Assembly: GCF_029846115.1 (NCBI RefSeq) | Contig: NZ_JARVZZ010000002.1 | Location: 1-64,000, forward strand | DNA length: 64,000 bases | Source: Serratia marcescens | Lineage (GTDB): Bacteria; Pseudomonadota; Gammaproteobacteria; Enterobacterales; Enterobacteriaceae | Direction: 5' to 3' | Part shown: piece by piece, positions 1 to 9,358 of the stretch | Layout of the letters: each line of letters opens with the position of its first letter | How positions within the stretch are numbered: the first letter of the stretch is position 1 | The notes under the pieces: generated by a model | The model's database searches: none | Told to the model about the DNA's origin: nothing | The model's input: only the letters and a program-made list of their open reading frames with translations | Position numbers and translations under genes: made by a program

Positions 1-775
1 CCGGGTTTGAAGATGACGTATTGGTAAATATGGTACTTGCCGTATCAGCAGTTGTGCCAGTCAGATAATAAGCCAGCTGTTGATTTTTTCCGCAATGGAC
101 AGTCAGCGGTACAGCAGCCGTTCCGGGGTAATCCGGCAAGGTAACCGTCACATTGCGCGATGATACGTCGCAACCACCTGTTGGAACGACAACCGTATTG
201 TTTGCGTAAACATTCCAGGTAAATGTAGCAGTGTGAACATCTCCCCCATTAGAGATATTAGATCCTACCTGTCTCATGACTAATCTTGCTATAAGTGTCC
301 CTTGGTTTACAAGTACACCTGAGGCTGTAGAAACAGGTGTCAAATTCAATTGTGTATTCCACGGAGTATAAGAGCCCGAAGTATTATTCACTTCTTTTGT
401 CTGAGAGGTCGTTGGGAAACTATAACTACTCCCGTAATAAGTAAGAGTACCACTAAAATTCTGTAACACACCGCCATATGATGAGCCTGCTAGCAAACTA
501 ACTAAGTCATTCCTGGCTGACGGCATGTCATTTTTACAAAATATAGATTGAGATAAATCAACAACTAATACTTGACCAGCTTGTACATTCGGTGTCAGAT
601 TAGCATATACATCAAGCGAGCCCGAACCTATATCACTATTAATGGTGGTTCCCCGGGAGTCTCGACAAGTAAAAGCATTAGCGCCGGATGAGTATGCCAT
701 TAGGCATACAGAAGCCACGAGGGCAGCAACTTCTTTTTTCTTCAACACTTTCTTTAGTTTTGAAACCAGTGTCAT
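1..775 (-). CDS. fimH: FimH-like type 1 fimbrial tip adhesin, cut by window edge
   Basis: About 258 N-terminal residues of a two-domain mannose-type adhesin are visible; the end lies off the window. An ATG at 773-775 opens a signal peptide rich in Lys then Ala/Val/Leu, ending SSGANA. The mature protein begins FTCRDSRG, equivalent to FACKTANG of E. coli FimH. The lectin domain (Cys pairs, SYGGVLQNFSGTLTYYGSSY) is followed by the linker VVVPTGGCDVSSRNVTVTLP and the start of the pilin domain (YYLTGTTADTA). It is the last gene of the leftward fim operon, 16 bp after fimG. Receptor specificity is inferred from family only. Confidence 0.93.
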   Translation of the reverse strand, partial: MTLVSKLKKVLKKKEVAALVASVCLMAYSSGANAFTCRDSRGTTINSDIGSGSLDVYANLTPNVQAGQVLVVDLSQSIFCKNDMPSARNDLVSLLAGSSYGGVLQNFSGTLTYYGSSYSFPTTSQTKEVNNTSGSYTPWNTQLNLTPVSTASGVLVNQGTLIARLVMRQVGSNISNGGDVHTATFTWNVYANNTVVVPTGGCDVSSRNVTVTLPDYPGTAAVPLTVHCGKNQQLAYYLTGTTADTASTIFTNTSSSNP

Positions 776-791
776 GACATGACTCCTCAAT

Positions 792-1295
792 TTAGGCGTA
801 GGTATACGTGACATTAATCACGGCCTGAATGCTGCCTTGCTTGGCGTTGCCATTAACTGATAACGCACGAACCTGTAATGGCAGACTCGCTGACTGTGTG
901 GAATCATCAACCTGAACCGCCTTGGTTTTGCCGTTGTTCAGGTTATTGCCACTGGTGTCCTGCAGTTCCAATTGAAGATTGGTTGCCCCACCTTGATTTT
1001 TGTAATATCCCGTACTGTCCGTTGTCCCCGTGAATGTTGCCGTGACTCTCGAAGTGCCTATTGGACAATTGGTCAAATTCAGCGTTACCGGATGCCAGGC
1101 TGAGCCCGAGCCGGCCTGTATATAATTAAATGTAAACAAGTCGCCCAAGTCTACCGTCGCCGATGGCGTTGATACGTTGCAGGGCTTGGCCACTACGCGT
1201 CCGTTGACCGTAATGGTCACGTCAGCTGCATGCGCGGCGAATGTTGTAGTAAAAAGCAACGCCCCCGCCAGCACAATGTTATTGATAATGATCAT
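792..1295 (-). CDS. fimG: FimG-like minor fimbrial subunit
   Basis: A 167-residue pilin with a signal peptide ending AAHA, followed by ADVTITVNGRVVAKPC. It has the N-terminal donor strand, the two cysteines of the immunoglobulin-like pilin fold, and the C-terminal INVTYTYA strand motif. Length and place between fimF and fimH match E. coli fimG, which links the adhesin to the tip fibrillum in the periplasm and at the cell surface. It lies 12 bp after fimF with no terminator between them. Confidence 0.9.
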   Translation of the reverse strand: MIIINNIVLAGALLFTTTFAAHAADVTITVNGRVVAKPCNVSTPSATVDLGDLFTFNYIQAGSGSAWHPVTLNLTNCPIGTSRVTATFTGTTDSTGYYKNQGGATNLQLELQDTSGNNLNNGKTKAVQVDDSTQSASLPLQVRALSVNGNAKQGSIQAVINVTYTYA

Positions 1296-1307
1296 CTTCA
1301 GACTTCC

Positions 1308-1832
1308 TTACTGAAACTCTAAGGTGAAATTGGCCGTCGCTGTCACTGTTCCTGCCATCACGGGAGCGCGCGTTGCCATTAAGCGTGCATAAAAGCCCAA
1401 CGTATTGGACTGGCCCGCCGTCAATGTCGTCCACTTCAGGGAGTCCTGAGCCGCATTTAATGGAATCGGAGTCTTGTCACGATCCAGTAATTGCACCCCA
1501 ATACCGCTTGCAGCGTTTGTTCCAGTATCAATCTTTAACAGGGTAGTGTTGTCGCTGTCAGAGGTTCCGACATACCCCACGCGAACTGCCGTCGCGGAAC
1601 TGCCGCACTTGTCGAAGACAATCTTGAAAGGTATGGATGGCGTGACGGCCCCAACCCGGTTGAATTGCTTGGCCGCATTGCTCAACAGATCCACCGTAAA
1701 ATCCTGAGAGTCAACAGAGACCGAGCAGGCATTGCCTTTTAGATAACCTGTGATGGTGATAGTACTGTCCGCCGCATGGGCATATCCCGCAACCAACGGC
1801 AACAAACACAGGATTGGAAGGTATTTTCTCAT
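1308..1832 (-). CDS. fimF: FimF-like minor fimbrial subunit
   Basis: A 174-residue pilin whose signal peptide ends AGYAHA, followed by ADSTITITGYLKGNAC. It contains the paired cysteines (NACSV and DKCGS) and the C-terminal ATANFTLEFQ strand. Order usher-fimF-fimG-fimH matches the type 1 fimbrial operon, so a role as tip-fibrillum adaptor is inferred from family and position. It starts 21 bp after the fimD stop. Confidence 0.9.
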   Translation of the reverse strand: MRKYLPILCLLPLVAGYAHAADSTITITGYLKGNACSVSVDSQDFTVDLLSNAAKQFNRVGAVTPSIPFKIVFDKCGSSATAVRVGYVGTSDSDNTTLLKIDTGTNAASGIGVQLLDRDKTPIPLNAAQDSLKWTTLTAGQSNTLGFYARLMATRAPVMAGTVTATANFTLEFQ

Positions 1833-1853
1833 TGCGTCATCATCTCCTGCTTA

Positions 1854-4445
1854 TCACCGGCAAATGGCAGAGGCATAGCTCAAAGCCTGGTTTTGACTGT
1901 CAGTCGGCAAACTGTACGTCGCCGTGCAGCGCTCATTTTCGCTATTGCCCCACTTCACGTTGATGGTACCTTTTGGCGCAAGGCCGGTAAGGTAAACTTG
2001 CCCGCCATCTGCCACGATGCTGCCTGACTGACCATCTCCGTAAGAGGCTACAGAGCCGAACGGGACTGGCTTGCCGTTGTTTGTCAATGTCATAAGAACC
2101 TTCAGCCCGACTTTGGCCTTGAAGTCCGCACGCACGACGGCTCCCCGTGTAGGAACGACGCTTAATACCGGTTCTTCCAGTTCGACGTTGTTCGTCAGTG
2201 TATTCGTGTTCAAGGATATCCGATTCTCGCGGTAGTCCATCGCATAAGGGAGCACGGCATAACCGCGCCAATCTGTACGCACCCCTGTTTGATTCTCGAC
2301 AGAAACGTGTTTCGCCCCCGGTGCCTTGATAAGCACTATGGTGTCATTGAGTGGCTGGCTGAAGGTGATGCCATTTTCGTGGGCAAGTACGCCACCACTG
2401 GCACCATAGTAAATCTGCTTATAGTCACCGCTGTGGCTATAACCGACGTTGGCGTTGCCGTAAGCGCCGCGGTAATTCAGCGCGGCGTTACCCGTTGCGC
2501 CGCTGTTACTACCACCACCGCTGTTATAGCCCGATTGCACGCTATAACTCAGGTTGTTATCTTCCAGCAGCGTCCCGTAAAGGCCGGCCGAATTTGTCGT
2601 ACGTCCCTTGAAGTCTGTCGACGTGTTGTAACTGGCATTGGCATTTCGGAATACTGACCTGGTATCCGAGCGCATCCAGTGGCTGAACGGAATATTAATG
2701 TTGAAAGCAAGCAGTTGGTCTTTATCGTCGGACCAGGCATTTTTGGACAGACTATAACTCAGGCTCCAGCTGATATCCTGAATGGTGCTGTTATAACCAA
2801 TCTGCAACTGCTCATCTGAACGGCTGGTATTCCAGTAGCTTTGATGACTGCCAGTCAGATATATCGTCGATGTCCGTCCAACCTGTTGCGTCACCGTCGC
2901 CTGCAAACGACCCCGCTTGCTGTAGTTCAGATTGTAATAATCCGTCAGCTTTGGTTTGATATTCACGATCCCGTCTTCACTAATCACGGAGTAACCGCTC
3001 ATGCGTCGCCACGCGGTGTCGGCCAGAGAATAGAAGCCCTGGGTAGAATAACGGTATCCGACCAGTTGGAAATTGGTCCCTAACTCATTGAGCGATTTGT
3101 TATAGAGAAAACGCAGAGATTGTCCCTGATGCTTGCTGCCGTCAGGCAAGGTGGCATTCGACTGCGTAATATCCGAAGATAACGCTCCGAGGTAGCCCAA
3201 GTTTTTCCCCACCCCGAGGTTAAAGGCACGATAGTCGTTTGAGGCACGTGTGCCGCCATAGACCGTCCAGCCATCGGGTAATCCCCAAAGCGCCGTTCCC
3301 TGGAAAAACTTCGGCTTGTCTTGTTGTTCATTACCACTGCGGAACTGCCCTGCAGTCACCGCGTACTTCACCTGACCTTCACGCTGCAACATCGGAACGG
3401 ATGAGAAGGGAACGGTAAAGACCTGAACTGAGCCATCCGCCTCTTTCACCGTCACCTGCAGATCGCCACTGTTTCCTGCCGCATACAGATCACCGATAGT
3501 GAATGCGCCGGCGGGTACTGTGGTCTGATATATTTCATATCCGTTCTGCTTGACCGATACGCGTGCGGTACCACGTGCTATTCCATGTATAACGGGAGCA
3601 AAGCCGCGCTGACTGTCGGGCAGCATATTATCGTCTGTGGCAACCTGAAGGCCGCGGAAGTTGATACCTTCAAAAATATCACCAGCAGTATAGCCATCAC
3701 CCATCGTCAGCCGGCTGCGCCAGGATACAATGTCACGTTCAAGCCAGGTATTGACATGTTGCCAGCGATTTTCGTTATATCCCGTGCCGCTGCTGTAACT
3801 CCAGGTTGAGTTATCCCGCAGGCGCCATGCCCCCAGGTTGAGACCCGTTTGCAGATTGAGATAGGCGTAATTGCGGGTGCCGCCATTGTGACTGCGCACT
3901 TCACTGCCGGTATAGTTGTAATTGAGCAAACCGGCCGTAATACCATTATCCCAAAGCTCGGGAGCTATGTACCCCCTCGCCTGATTTCCCATGAAAGCCT
4001 GAGGAATGCTGATGGAAAGACGCTGACGACCGACATCGAATGAGCTTGCAGCATCAGCAATAAGCCGCGTGAAAGGCACGCAGGCAGTGCTCTTCATTAC
4101 GGCAATATCTGGAATAGTCAAGGTATTGACGCCAAGTGAAGCCAGCTGAGAGCGAGTGAGGCACGGTTCCAGCTGGCTACCGTCATCACTTTTATCAAAG
4201 GTGATGTCTCGCGTCGTCACGTAACCCTCGTTCATGTAAATGTCGACACGATAGGTACCCGGCGGCGCATCAAGCCCCTTTTCGAAACTGGAGAGATCGG
4301 CAACCGATGCCGGGTCGTCAGCCAGGAACCGGGGATTGAAGTAATTTTCCGCGCGCGCGGAAAATGTCGAAGCCACCAAGAGCAATGCCAGCGGCGTTAG
4401 CATTGCTTTGTTTAGCGCCCGTTCCCGGATGTGGTATTTTTTCAT
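1854..4445 (-). CDS. fimD: FimD outer-membrane fimbrial usher
   Basis: An 863-residue usher (E. coli FimD is about 878) with signal peptide ending FSARA. The N-terminal chaperone-binding domain starts ENYFNPRFLADDP, then come the beta-barrel with plug segment (DSQRGFAPVIHGIARGTARV) and C-terminal domains ending with a Cys pair (ERCTATY and ASAICR). It forms the pore that accepts FimC-subunit complexes and assembles the pilus. It sits 117 bp downstream of fimC. No frameshift is visible, so the operon looks functional. Confidence 0.95.
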   Translation of the reverse strand: MKKYHIRERALNKAMLTPLALLLVASTFSARAENYFNPRFLADDPASVADLSSFEKGLDAPPGTYRVDIYMNEGYVTTRDITFDKSDDGSQLEPCLTRSQLASLGVNTLTIPDIAVMKSTACVPFTRLIADAASSFDVGRQRLSISIPQAFMGNQARGYIAPELWDNGITAGLLNYNYTGSEVRSHNGGTRNYAYLNLQTGLNLGAWRLRDNSTWSYSSGTGYNENRWQHVNTWLERDIVSWRSRLTMGDGYTAGDIFEGINFRGLQVATDDNMLPDSQRGFAPVIHGIARGTARVSVKQNGYEIYQTTVPAGAFTIGDLYAAGNSGDLQVTVKEADGSVQVFTVPFSSVPMLQREGQVKYAVTAGQFRSGNEQQDKPKFFQGTALWGLPDGWTVYGGTRASNDYRAFNLGVGKNLGYLGALSSDITQSNATLPDGSKHQGQSLRFLYNKSLNELGTNFQLVGYRYSTQGFYSLADTAWRRMSGYSVISEDGIVNIKPKLTDYYNLNYSKRGRLQATVTQQVGRTSTIYLTGSHQSYWNTSRSDEQLQIGYNSTIQDISWSLSYSLSKNAWSDDKDQLLAFNINIPFSHWMRSDTRSVFRNANASYNTSTDFKGRTTNSAGLYGTLLEDNNLSYSVQSGYNSGGGSNSGATGNAALNYRGAYGNANVGYSHSGDYKQIYYGASGGVLAHENGITFSQPLNDTIVLIKAPGAKHVSVENQTGVRTDWRGYAVLPYAMDYRENRISLNTNTLTNNVELEEPVLSVVPTRGAVVRADFKAKVGLKVLMTLTNNGKPVPFGSVASYGDGQSGSIVADGGQVYLTGLAPKGTINVKWGNSENERCTATYSLPTDSQNQALSYASAICR

Positions 4446-4562
4446 GTTATCCGTGCCTGCTCCATAAACCAGGTGACTTGTCGCTACCGCACGCCGTCAT
4501 CAATGCCGGTGCTGCGTTACCTGCGTTATTGAATCCATTGTTTTAGTGAATGACTCAGATCG

Positions 4563-5264
4563 TTACTGCAAGGTGCCTTTCATCACAGACGTGAGCGCAC
4601 CGTAATCATTAATCGTGCGATATGTAATTGCACTGCCGGCATCGCCCGGCAGTTTCACCGTTGCCGCCCCCATAGGCGGGACCATGACATTGGCTAATGA
4701 ACGTGTGCCGGCATTCAATTCCGTGACGGTCAGAAAATAGGGTGTTGGATTATTCAGTACCAGTGTGTTCGCATCGCGTTTAAACGTCAGTTTTCCGGGG
4801 GCCTGATCAGGCGCCATACTGAGATTTTGTGGGCGATACAACAATTTGATTCGGCTCGTTATCGCCAGTTGAAGCGTATTTTCTTTCTGTTTTGCCTTGT
4901 CCAGAGAAGGAATGGCTTTGACGTTGACCCAGAAAAGACTTTCGCGGTCTTTAGGTAAGGCGTTATTGGTTGCATCAATAATACGCAGTGTATTTTCTCT
5001 TTTCCCCTGCATGAGGAACAACGGCGGAGTAATAACGAATCGGCCTTCTTTTTGACCATCATCGTTCTCGAGCCAAGATTGAATAAGAAAGGTGTCTTTA
5101 TCATTATTGTTGCTCACACCCAGAGTGACCTGTTTCTGTTCTGCCGGATAAATAACGCGTGTTGCCCCAAGAGCCACGCCCGCTTCAACATGCGGAGTAC
5201 AAAATACGACTGCCAAAGCCAGCAGTGAACCCATGACGTTTCCGGTCGTTTTCATTTTAATCAC
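4563..5264 (-). CDS. fimC: FimC periplasmic fimbrial chaperone
   Basis: A 233-residue PapD-family chaperone. Its signal peptide ends HVEA and the mature protein begins GVALGATRVIYPAEQKQVTL, with the conserved Arg of the subunit-binding cleft. The signature region FWVNVKAIPS and the G1 strand region (LQLAITSRIKLLYRP) are present. It caps pilins in the periplasm and delivers them to FimD. Start could be M1 or the MKTT methionine three residues later; both keep the signal peptide. Confidence 0.94.
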   Translation of the reverse strand: MIKMKTTGNVMGSLLALAVVFCTPHVEAGVALGATRVIYPAEQKQVTLGVSNNNDKDTFLIQSWLENDDGQKEGRFVITPPLFLMQGKRENTLRIIDATNNALPKDRESLFWVNVKAIPSLDKAKQKENTLQLAITSRIKLLYRPQNLSMAPDQAPGKLTFKRDANTLVLNNPTPYFLTVTELNAGTRSLANVMVPPMGAATVKLPGDAGSAITYRTINDYGALTSVMKGTLQ

Positions 5265-5355
5265 GTTAACCTCTTGGGGCGGATAACCGCCGTTTTAACC
5301 TTTTGCGCGCGCTTATCTCATCCGAGATAAAAGTTTCTACGCGAAAACGAGTGTT

Positions 5356-5895
5356 TTATTGGTATGTCAAAGAGAACCAAGCCTGGGCATTTGCAGCACC
5401 ACCGATAACCGTATTGCCGGTTGCCCGATATTTGGCGACAAATTGCAAGATACGCGTTCCTTTAGTCAGCGGTTTCCAAGACTGAGGTTCTGAATTAATG
5501 GCTATGAGTTGCCCCTGTTCATCGAACAGGGCGATGCCGACGCCAGACGCAATCCCCTCGCCTTCGCCAACCGACAGAACATCAGGGTTTTTGCCATCGG
5601 CTAAGCCGTGAAAGACGATACCGACGCGATCGCTGACATTGGGATTACAATCCTGGAGATGCAAACTGAACGGCACCGGATCGGCGTCATCCCCTGCATC
5701 CTTGAAACGGTTACTGCTAACCTGTCCCATGCGAACAACCAGTTGCCTGTCACCCGCCTCAACCGTACAGGCTTCAGCGATGAGCTCCCCCTGAAAGCGC
5801 ATCTGTCCTCCAGGAAGCGTGACGTTCCACTTGTTGCCGGCGATAGACAGAGGAGCAATGAAAAGCAGGCAGAGTCCCAGTCTGGTTTTGAGCAT
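5356..5895 (-). CDS. fimI: FimI-like fimbrial subunit
   Basis: A 179-residue pilin-like protein with signal peptide ending PLSIAG. The pilin fold signature is seen in the cysteine pair (EACTVEAG and QDCNPN) and the C-terminal [12 protein letters not shown]. Its place between fimA and fimC matches fimI of E. coli and Klebsiella, where it is thought to terminate or anchor the rod. It follows a hairpin terminator/attenuator after fimA, consistent with lower expression than the major subunit. Confidence 0.87.
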   Translation of the reverse strand: MLKTRLGLCLLFIAPLSIAGNKWNVTLPGGQMRFQGELIAEACTVEAGDRQLVVRMGQVSSNRFKDAGDDADPVPFSLHLQDCNPNVSDRVGIVFHGLADGKNPDVLSVGEGEGIASGVGIALFDEQGQLIAINSEPQSWKPLTKGTRILQFVAKYRATGNTVIGGAANAQAWFSLTYQ

Positions 5896-5919
5896 CGCTT
5901 ATTCCCTCTTCGATAGCTG

Positions 5920-5940
5920 AAAACAGGCCGTCCTGGCCTG
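5920..5940 (-). terminator. Attenuator-type terminator between fimA and fimI
   Basis: On the minus strand CAGGCC-AGGAC-GGCCTG is followed directly by TTTT. It lies 25 bp downstream of the fimA stop. A leaky terminator here would give far more fimA than fimI-H transcript. Confidence 0.7.
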
Positions 5941-5964
5941 ATTAAGCATCCTTGCAGACTGGTA

Positions 5965-6513
5965 TTACTGGTATTGAACTTTAAAGTTGGCGTTCGCGTT
6001 GGCAGTACCAGGAGTAGCCGCACCGGTGGCGATGTAACGTGCCTGGAATGGCAGAGTGTTGTTGCCGTCATTCAGAGTGGCAGCAGTACTGAAGGTTGCA
6101 CCGTCGAATGCCAGCGCTTGACCTGCTTTGTCCAGCACCTGCACACCTACGTTGGTAGCACCGCCCGCAGAGGAGCCTTCCAGAGCCAGAGCAGTTGGGT
6201 TCTCAGCATTGACAGCAACACCAGAGAATGCAATGGCCGCTTTGGTAGCAACGGTGGTATCGCAATCGCTCAGCTGAATGTTGAAGCCTACAGCAGAGCT
6301 GGTTTTCCCCGCCTCGCTCAGCGTGCCAGTTTTGACCTGGCCCAGCTGGACGGTTTGGTCTACAGAACCGGCATCAACGGCGCAAGCAGCGTTAACTACT
6401 TCACCTTTAAAGTGAACGGTACCACCGTTAACGGTAGTAGTTGCTGCATGAGCCAGGCCAGCAGTCATCAGAGAGGCGGCAATCAAGGTGTTGATAAGAC
6501 GGATCTTACGCAT
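5965..6513 (-). CDS. fimA: FimA major type 1 fimbrial subunit
   Basis: A 182-residue major pilin. The start at 6513 is chosen because it opens a typical signal peptide ([15 protein letters not shown], ending LAHA); an upstream in-frame extension to 6645 is not signal-like. The mature part has the Cys pair ([11 protein letters not shown] and SDCDTT) and the C-terminal [10 protein letters not shown] donor-strand motif. It is the first gene of the operon, 116 bp from the inner repeat of the invertible element, so transcription should depend on switch orientation. Confidence 0.95.
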   Translation of the reverse strand: MRKIRLINTLIAASLMTAGLAHAATTTVNGGTVHFKGEVVNAACAVDAGSVDQTVQLGQVKTGTLSEAGKTSSAVGFNIQLSDCDTTVATKAAIAFSGVAVNAENPTALALEGSSAGGATNVGVQVLDKAGQALAFDGATFSTAATLNDGNNTLPFQARYIATGAATPGTANANANFKVQYQ

Positions 6514-6629
6514 AAGTTCAAAACTCCATGTCTTGGTAAAAGGCCAATAATTGGCATAACAACTTGATTCACATGAGCATTTTTTCTGTTTGTCTCGCGC
6601 CAAATCGAACACGGAAAGACAAAAAAAGT

Positions 6630-6940
6630 AGTCAAAATGAACCAAATTGTTAAATTAAGAACTATTCGCTACAAACATGAATTTATATGATATATTCTAT
6701 TGATGTTGTCTGTTAAATTGAAACTAATGTGGTTATAACTGGTTGTTGGGCGGTTTTTTTGCGAGCAATGAAGGTCAGGGGGGAGCAGAAAATGAGAGAA
6801 GCATTAAAAATCACCCCTGGTGAATTAATTAAATAACATTAAATATCAATCTAATAGAAAATAGTTGAAATGGATGAGAAAAAAAATTTGACTTAATGGG
6901 GCTTTTTTATAAAAATTACACAGTTTGGTTCATTTTGACT
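6630..6940. promoter_or_regulatory. fimS: fimS-like invertible promoter element with inverted repeats
   Basis: Two inverted repeats bound a 311-bp segment: 6630-6650 and 6920-6940 pair at 20 of 21 positions, with a perfect 17-bp core (AGTCAAAATGAACCAAA at 6630-6646). E. coli fimS is 314 bp, though with 9-bp repeats. The element lies between fimA and the recombinase gene. Candidate promoters face both ways: TTGACT (6888-6893) with a weak TAAAAA 16 bp on, pointing away from fimA; and, on the minus strand, TTTAAC-17-TATATC near the fimA side. The ON/OFF state therefore cannot be read with certainty. The right repeat overlaps the recombinase stop codon. Confidence 0.85.
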
Positions 6941-7508
6941 TGTTTTCCTTTATTTTTCCCTGCCATAATCCCTGAAAGCGCTCGGCATTACTTGCCGTAT
7001 ACAGAACGGTGTGCTGGATATTCCTGTGCCCCAAATAATCCTGTATCAGACGAGTATCTGCCCCGATATTGGCAAGGGCATAACCGCAGGCGTGACGTAA
7101 CATATGAGGGTACAGACTAAGCGGGATCGCCGCCTGTCGGCCATAACGACGCAGCAGGTTATACGCCTGCTGACGAGATAGCGGACCGCCTTTCTGGGAG
7201 AGAAAAATCCAGGGACTATCGGCGTTGCTCCAGCCCTGACGCTGGGTTAGCCAGTTTTCCAGCAACCGTATTTCAATCGGCAGCAGTGGATGGGTCGTTG
7301 TCAGACCATTTTTTAGACGGCGCACGTGAATGATCGCATCATTCAGATTCAGATCCGACAGCGTCAACCGACAGATTTCGCTGATCCGAAAGCCGTGGAT
7401 AAAACACATCTGAAACAAACATTCGTCGCGAATGCCGTATTTCCCATGACGCGTGGCCTGCAATAATCGGTTGATTTCATCTTGCGTTAAATATTTTCTT
7501 TTTTTCAT
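6930..7508 (-). CDS. FimB/FimE-type tyrosine recombinase
   Basis: A 192-residue phase-variation recombinase if started at 7508 (MKKRKYLTQDEINRLL), the start that matches FimB/FimE length; in-frame upstream methionines at 7529 and 7598 are possible. All catalytic residues are visible: Arg in HGFRISEICRL, the H-x-x-R motif in PHMLRHACGYALA, His in YLGHRNIQHT and the nucleophile Tyr in VLYTASNAERF. It should invert the adjacent element. Only one recombinase is present, unlike the fimB-fimE pair of E. coli. Its TGA stop lies inside the right inverted repeat, and the 17-bp core preserves it after inversion. Confidence 0.92.
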   Translation of the reverse strand: MKKRKYLTQDEINRLLQATRHGKYGIRDECLFQMCFIHGFRISEICRLTLSDLNLNDAIIHVRRLKNGLTTTHPLLPIEIRLLENWLTQRQGWSNADSPWIFLSQKGGPLSRQQAYNLLRRYGRQAAIPLSLYPHMLRHACGYALANIGADTRLIQDYLGHRNIQHTVLYTASNAERFQGLWQGKIKENKSK

Positions 7509-7625
7509 TCTGTCGGGTTCCTGATTGAACATCACTCGCTTCATCCGTTTTTTGATAGCGCGACAGAATAGCGAACTGCGCCAGGGAAAGGAATCCACCT
7601 GAACGGCGCAAGGGGCAGTAACAAC

Positions 7626-8193
7626 GGCACTGTTGCAAAGTTCGCTATGAGATAGCCTGTTGCTTTTTGAAAGGCATTATATTTCAAAGGCTCTGCTCAC
7701 CAGGCGCATCTCGCCCAGAGGATCACCATAATAAAATGCTGAAGCCGGGCCTTTGCGCAGTGCCCGCATCACTTCAATCCCCTTTATCGTGGCGTAAGCC
7801 GTTTTCATGGATTTAAATCCCAGCGTGGCGCCGATTATTCTTTTCAGTTTGCCGTGATCGCATTCAATGACGTTATTCCGGTACTTAATCTGCCGGTGTT
7901 CTACGTCAGGCGGGCATCGACCTTCGCGTTTGAGCAGTACCAGCGCAGTCGTTTCTCTATTTCAGGAGCATAACGCTGAACCCAGCGGTAAATCGTGGTG
8001 TGGTCAACATTCACACCACGTTCTGCCAGCATCTCCTGCTGTTACGATAGCTGATGTCGTATTTACAGTACCAGCGTACCGCCCACAGGATAATTTCACG
8101 CTGAAAATGCCGGCCTTTGAATGGGTTCATGTGCTGCTCCATCAGCAAAATATGTCGATGAGTTTTTCACCTGCAGATTTTTGCAACAGTACC
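7626..8193. mobile_element. Internally deleted IS6/IS26-family element
   Basis: The left end GGCACTGTTGCAAA (7626-7639) is the IS6-family terminal repeat, and TTTGCAACAGTACC (8180-8193) is the other end with one mismatch. The element is 568 bp against about 820 bp for a full IS6 member. No 8-bp target duplication is seen. It separates the fim cluster from the degraded region to its right. Confidence 0.85.
7677..8130 (-). pseudogene. IS6-family transposase, frameshifted and internally deleted
   Basis: Reading leftward from 8130 the product begins MNPFKGRHFQREIILWAVRW, typical of IS26-like transposases. It frameshifts at SYR, and after a large deletion resumes with LKREGRCPPDVEHRQIKYRN and ends LVSRAFEI at 7677. 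The deleted part would hold the first catalytic aspartates of the DDE triad, so it is inactive. Confidence 0.85.
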
Positions 8194-8248
8194 CCCAATT
8201 CTGAATAGAGGTAGCATTACTATCGTCTGAAAATAACCAAAAAACCTG

Positions 8249-8596
8249 TCACTTAAACTTCCATACATTAACCTTGGTATTATTAATAAATCTATTTACA
8301 ATATCCGTAATAAAGGGTGACCTCGAGTGAGGAGGTTCGCTGGCATCTAATAATGGATACCACAATAAATTCTTTTTCTTTACTTCTCTGCTGACCAAAA
8401 CGAAACCTTTAGCATGCATTGCTAATAAAGCAGCCCTTGCTTTGTATATGCTAATCCCAGCCACATCTGCCACCTCCCTGGTTGTCGGCCAATTCTCTAT
8501 CGGAAGATTCACCCCCCTAGATAATTCAGAATTATCTGATTCCACAAGTTGATTTAATACTTGTAGTAAAAAGTGGGTATCTATGTTGGAACTCAT
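8249..8596 (-). CDS. PapI/FaeA-like winged-helix fimbrial regulator
   Basis: About 115 residues. The start at 8596 (MSSNID) is preferred because GGGGGA lies 9 nt upstream; an ATG at 8614 would overlap that site. The middle region TTREVADVAGISIYKARAAL, followed by a beta-wing segment (FVLVSREVKKKNLLWY), resembles the winged-helix fold of PapI/FaeA-family regulators of fimbrial phase variation. The family call is by pattern only. It lies about 0.7 kb beyond the fim recombinase, separated by the IS6 remnant, and may once have regulated fimbriae. Confidence 0.5.
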   Translation of the reverse strand: MSSNIDTHFLLQVLNQLVESDNSELSRGVNLPIENWPTTREVADVAGISIYKARAALLAMHAKGFVLVSREVKKKNLLWYPLLDASEPPHSRSPFITDIVNRFINNTKVNVWKFK

Positions 8597-8996
8597 TAAT
8601 GTCATTTCCCCCATGGAAAACTATCGTTTATTTATAATAAATTTACACATCATTTACAAAAACTAAAAACTTAACTCATAAATATAGTCATGCGACATTC
8701 AATTTTGCATAATCAGAAACGCCAACATAAAATCATTACATTAACACTTGAGGCGCAATAAATTAGATGTATATGTCGTATAATATTCTTTTATGGCTCA
8801 TTGATGTTTTGTTTAGAGATTGCCAGCCCTGCTCTAGAAAAGTGTATCCAGCTGTAAAGTGGTGAATATGCATACCGCTTAAGCTCTATATATCCTCCTT
8901 ACAAAGACTACAAATTAGTCTGAGCAGTGACTTTAGTGATATAAATTTGACATTACATGGAAGGGGCATCCAGTGCTGAAAATAAACTTTACTTTA
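8597..8996. other. AT-rich gap, no gene recognised
   Basis: This 400-bp stretch is AT-rich and has stops in all frames. Apart from possible promoter sequence upstream of the PapI-like gene I see nothing definable. Confidence 0.5.
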
Positions 8997-9330
8997 TGAA
9001 AGCCGTCCGGAAGTTGGACAGGATCGTGGTAAACCGTGGCTACCCGCTGAAGATGTGGATGGACAACGACCCAAAATTGGTCTCACTTACACTAGTATAG
9101 TGGTCAGAATAATATGGTGTGCAGTTCGAATTTATTAAGTCTGGCAAGCCAACATAAAATGCTTTATCGAACAATTGAACCTGACATACCGGATAGAAAT
9201 CCTGGATTTTTACCTGTTCATAACACTAAATGAAGTATGTGAAATCACAGAACGCTGACCGATAGAATATAACAACGGGCGGCCCCATGAACTGATGCCC
9301 CTCTGAATAACCTGACACCGGAAGAGTAAC
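8997..9330 (+). pseudogene. IS3-family OrfB transposase remnants
   Basis: Two broken pieces read rightward. The first (8997-9090) reads MKAVRKLDRIVVNRGYPLKM then WMDNDP, matching the region around the second catalytic Asp of IS3 OrfB proteins. The second (about 9260-9330) reads EYNNGRPHELMP, then in another frame LNNLTPEE and stop, which is the usual C-terminus. The piece between does not read as transposase. Confidence 0.6.
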
Positions 9331-9358
9331 GACTGAAGACTGAAGACTGAAGACTGAA
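9331..9358. repeat. GACTGAA heptanucleotide tandem repeat (4 copies)
   Basis: Four perfect copies of GACTGAA run head to tail directly after the end of the IS3-family remnant. The copy number could vary by slippage. No promoter or coding context suggests a function. Confidence 0.8.
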
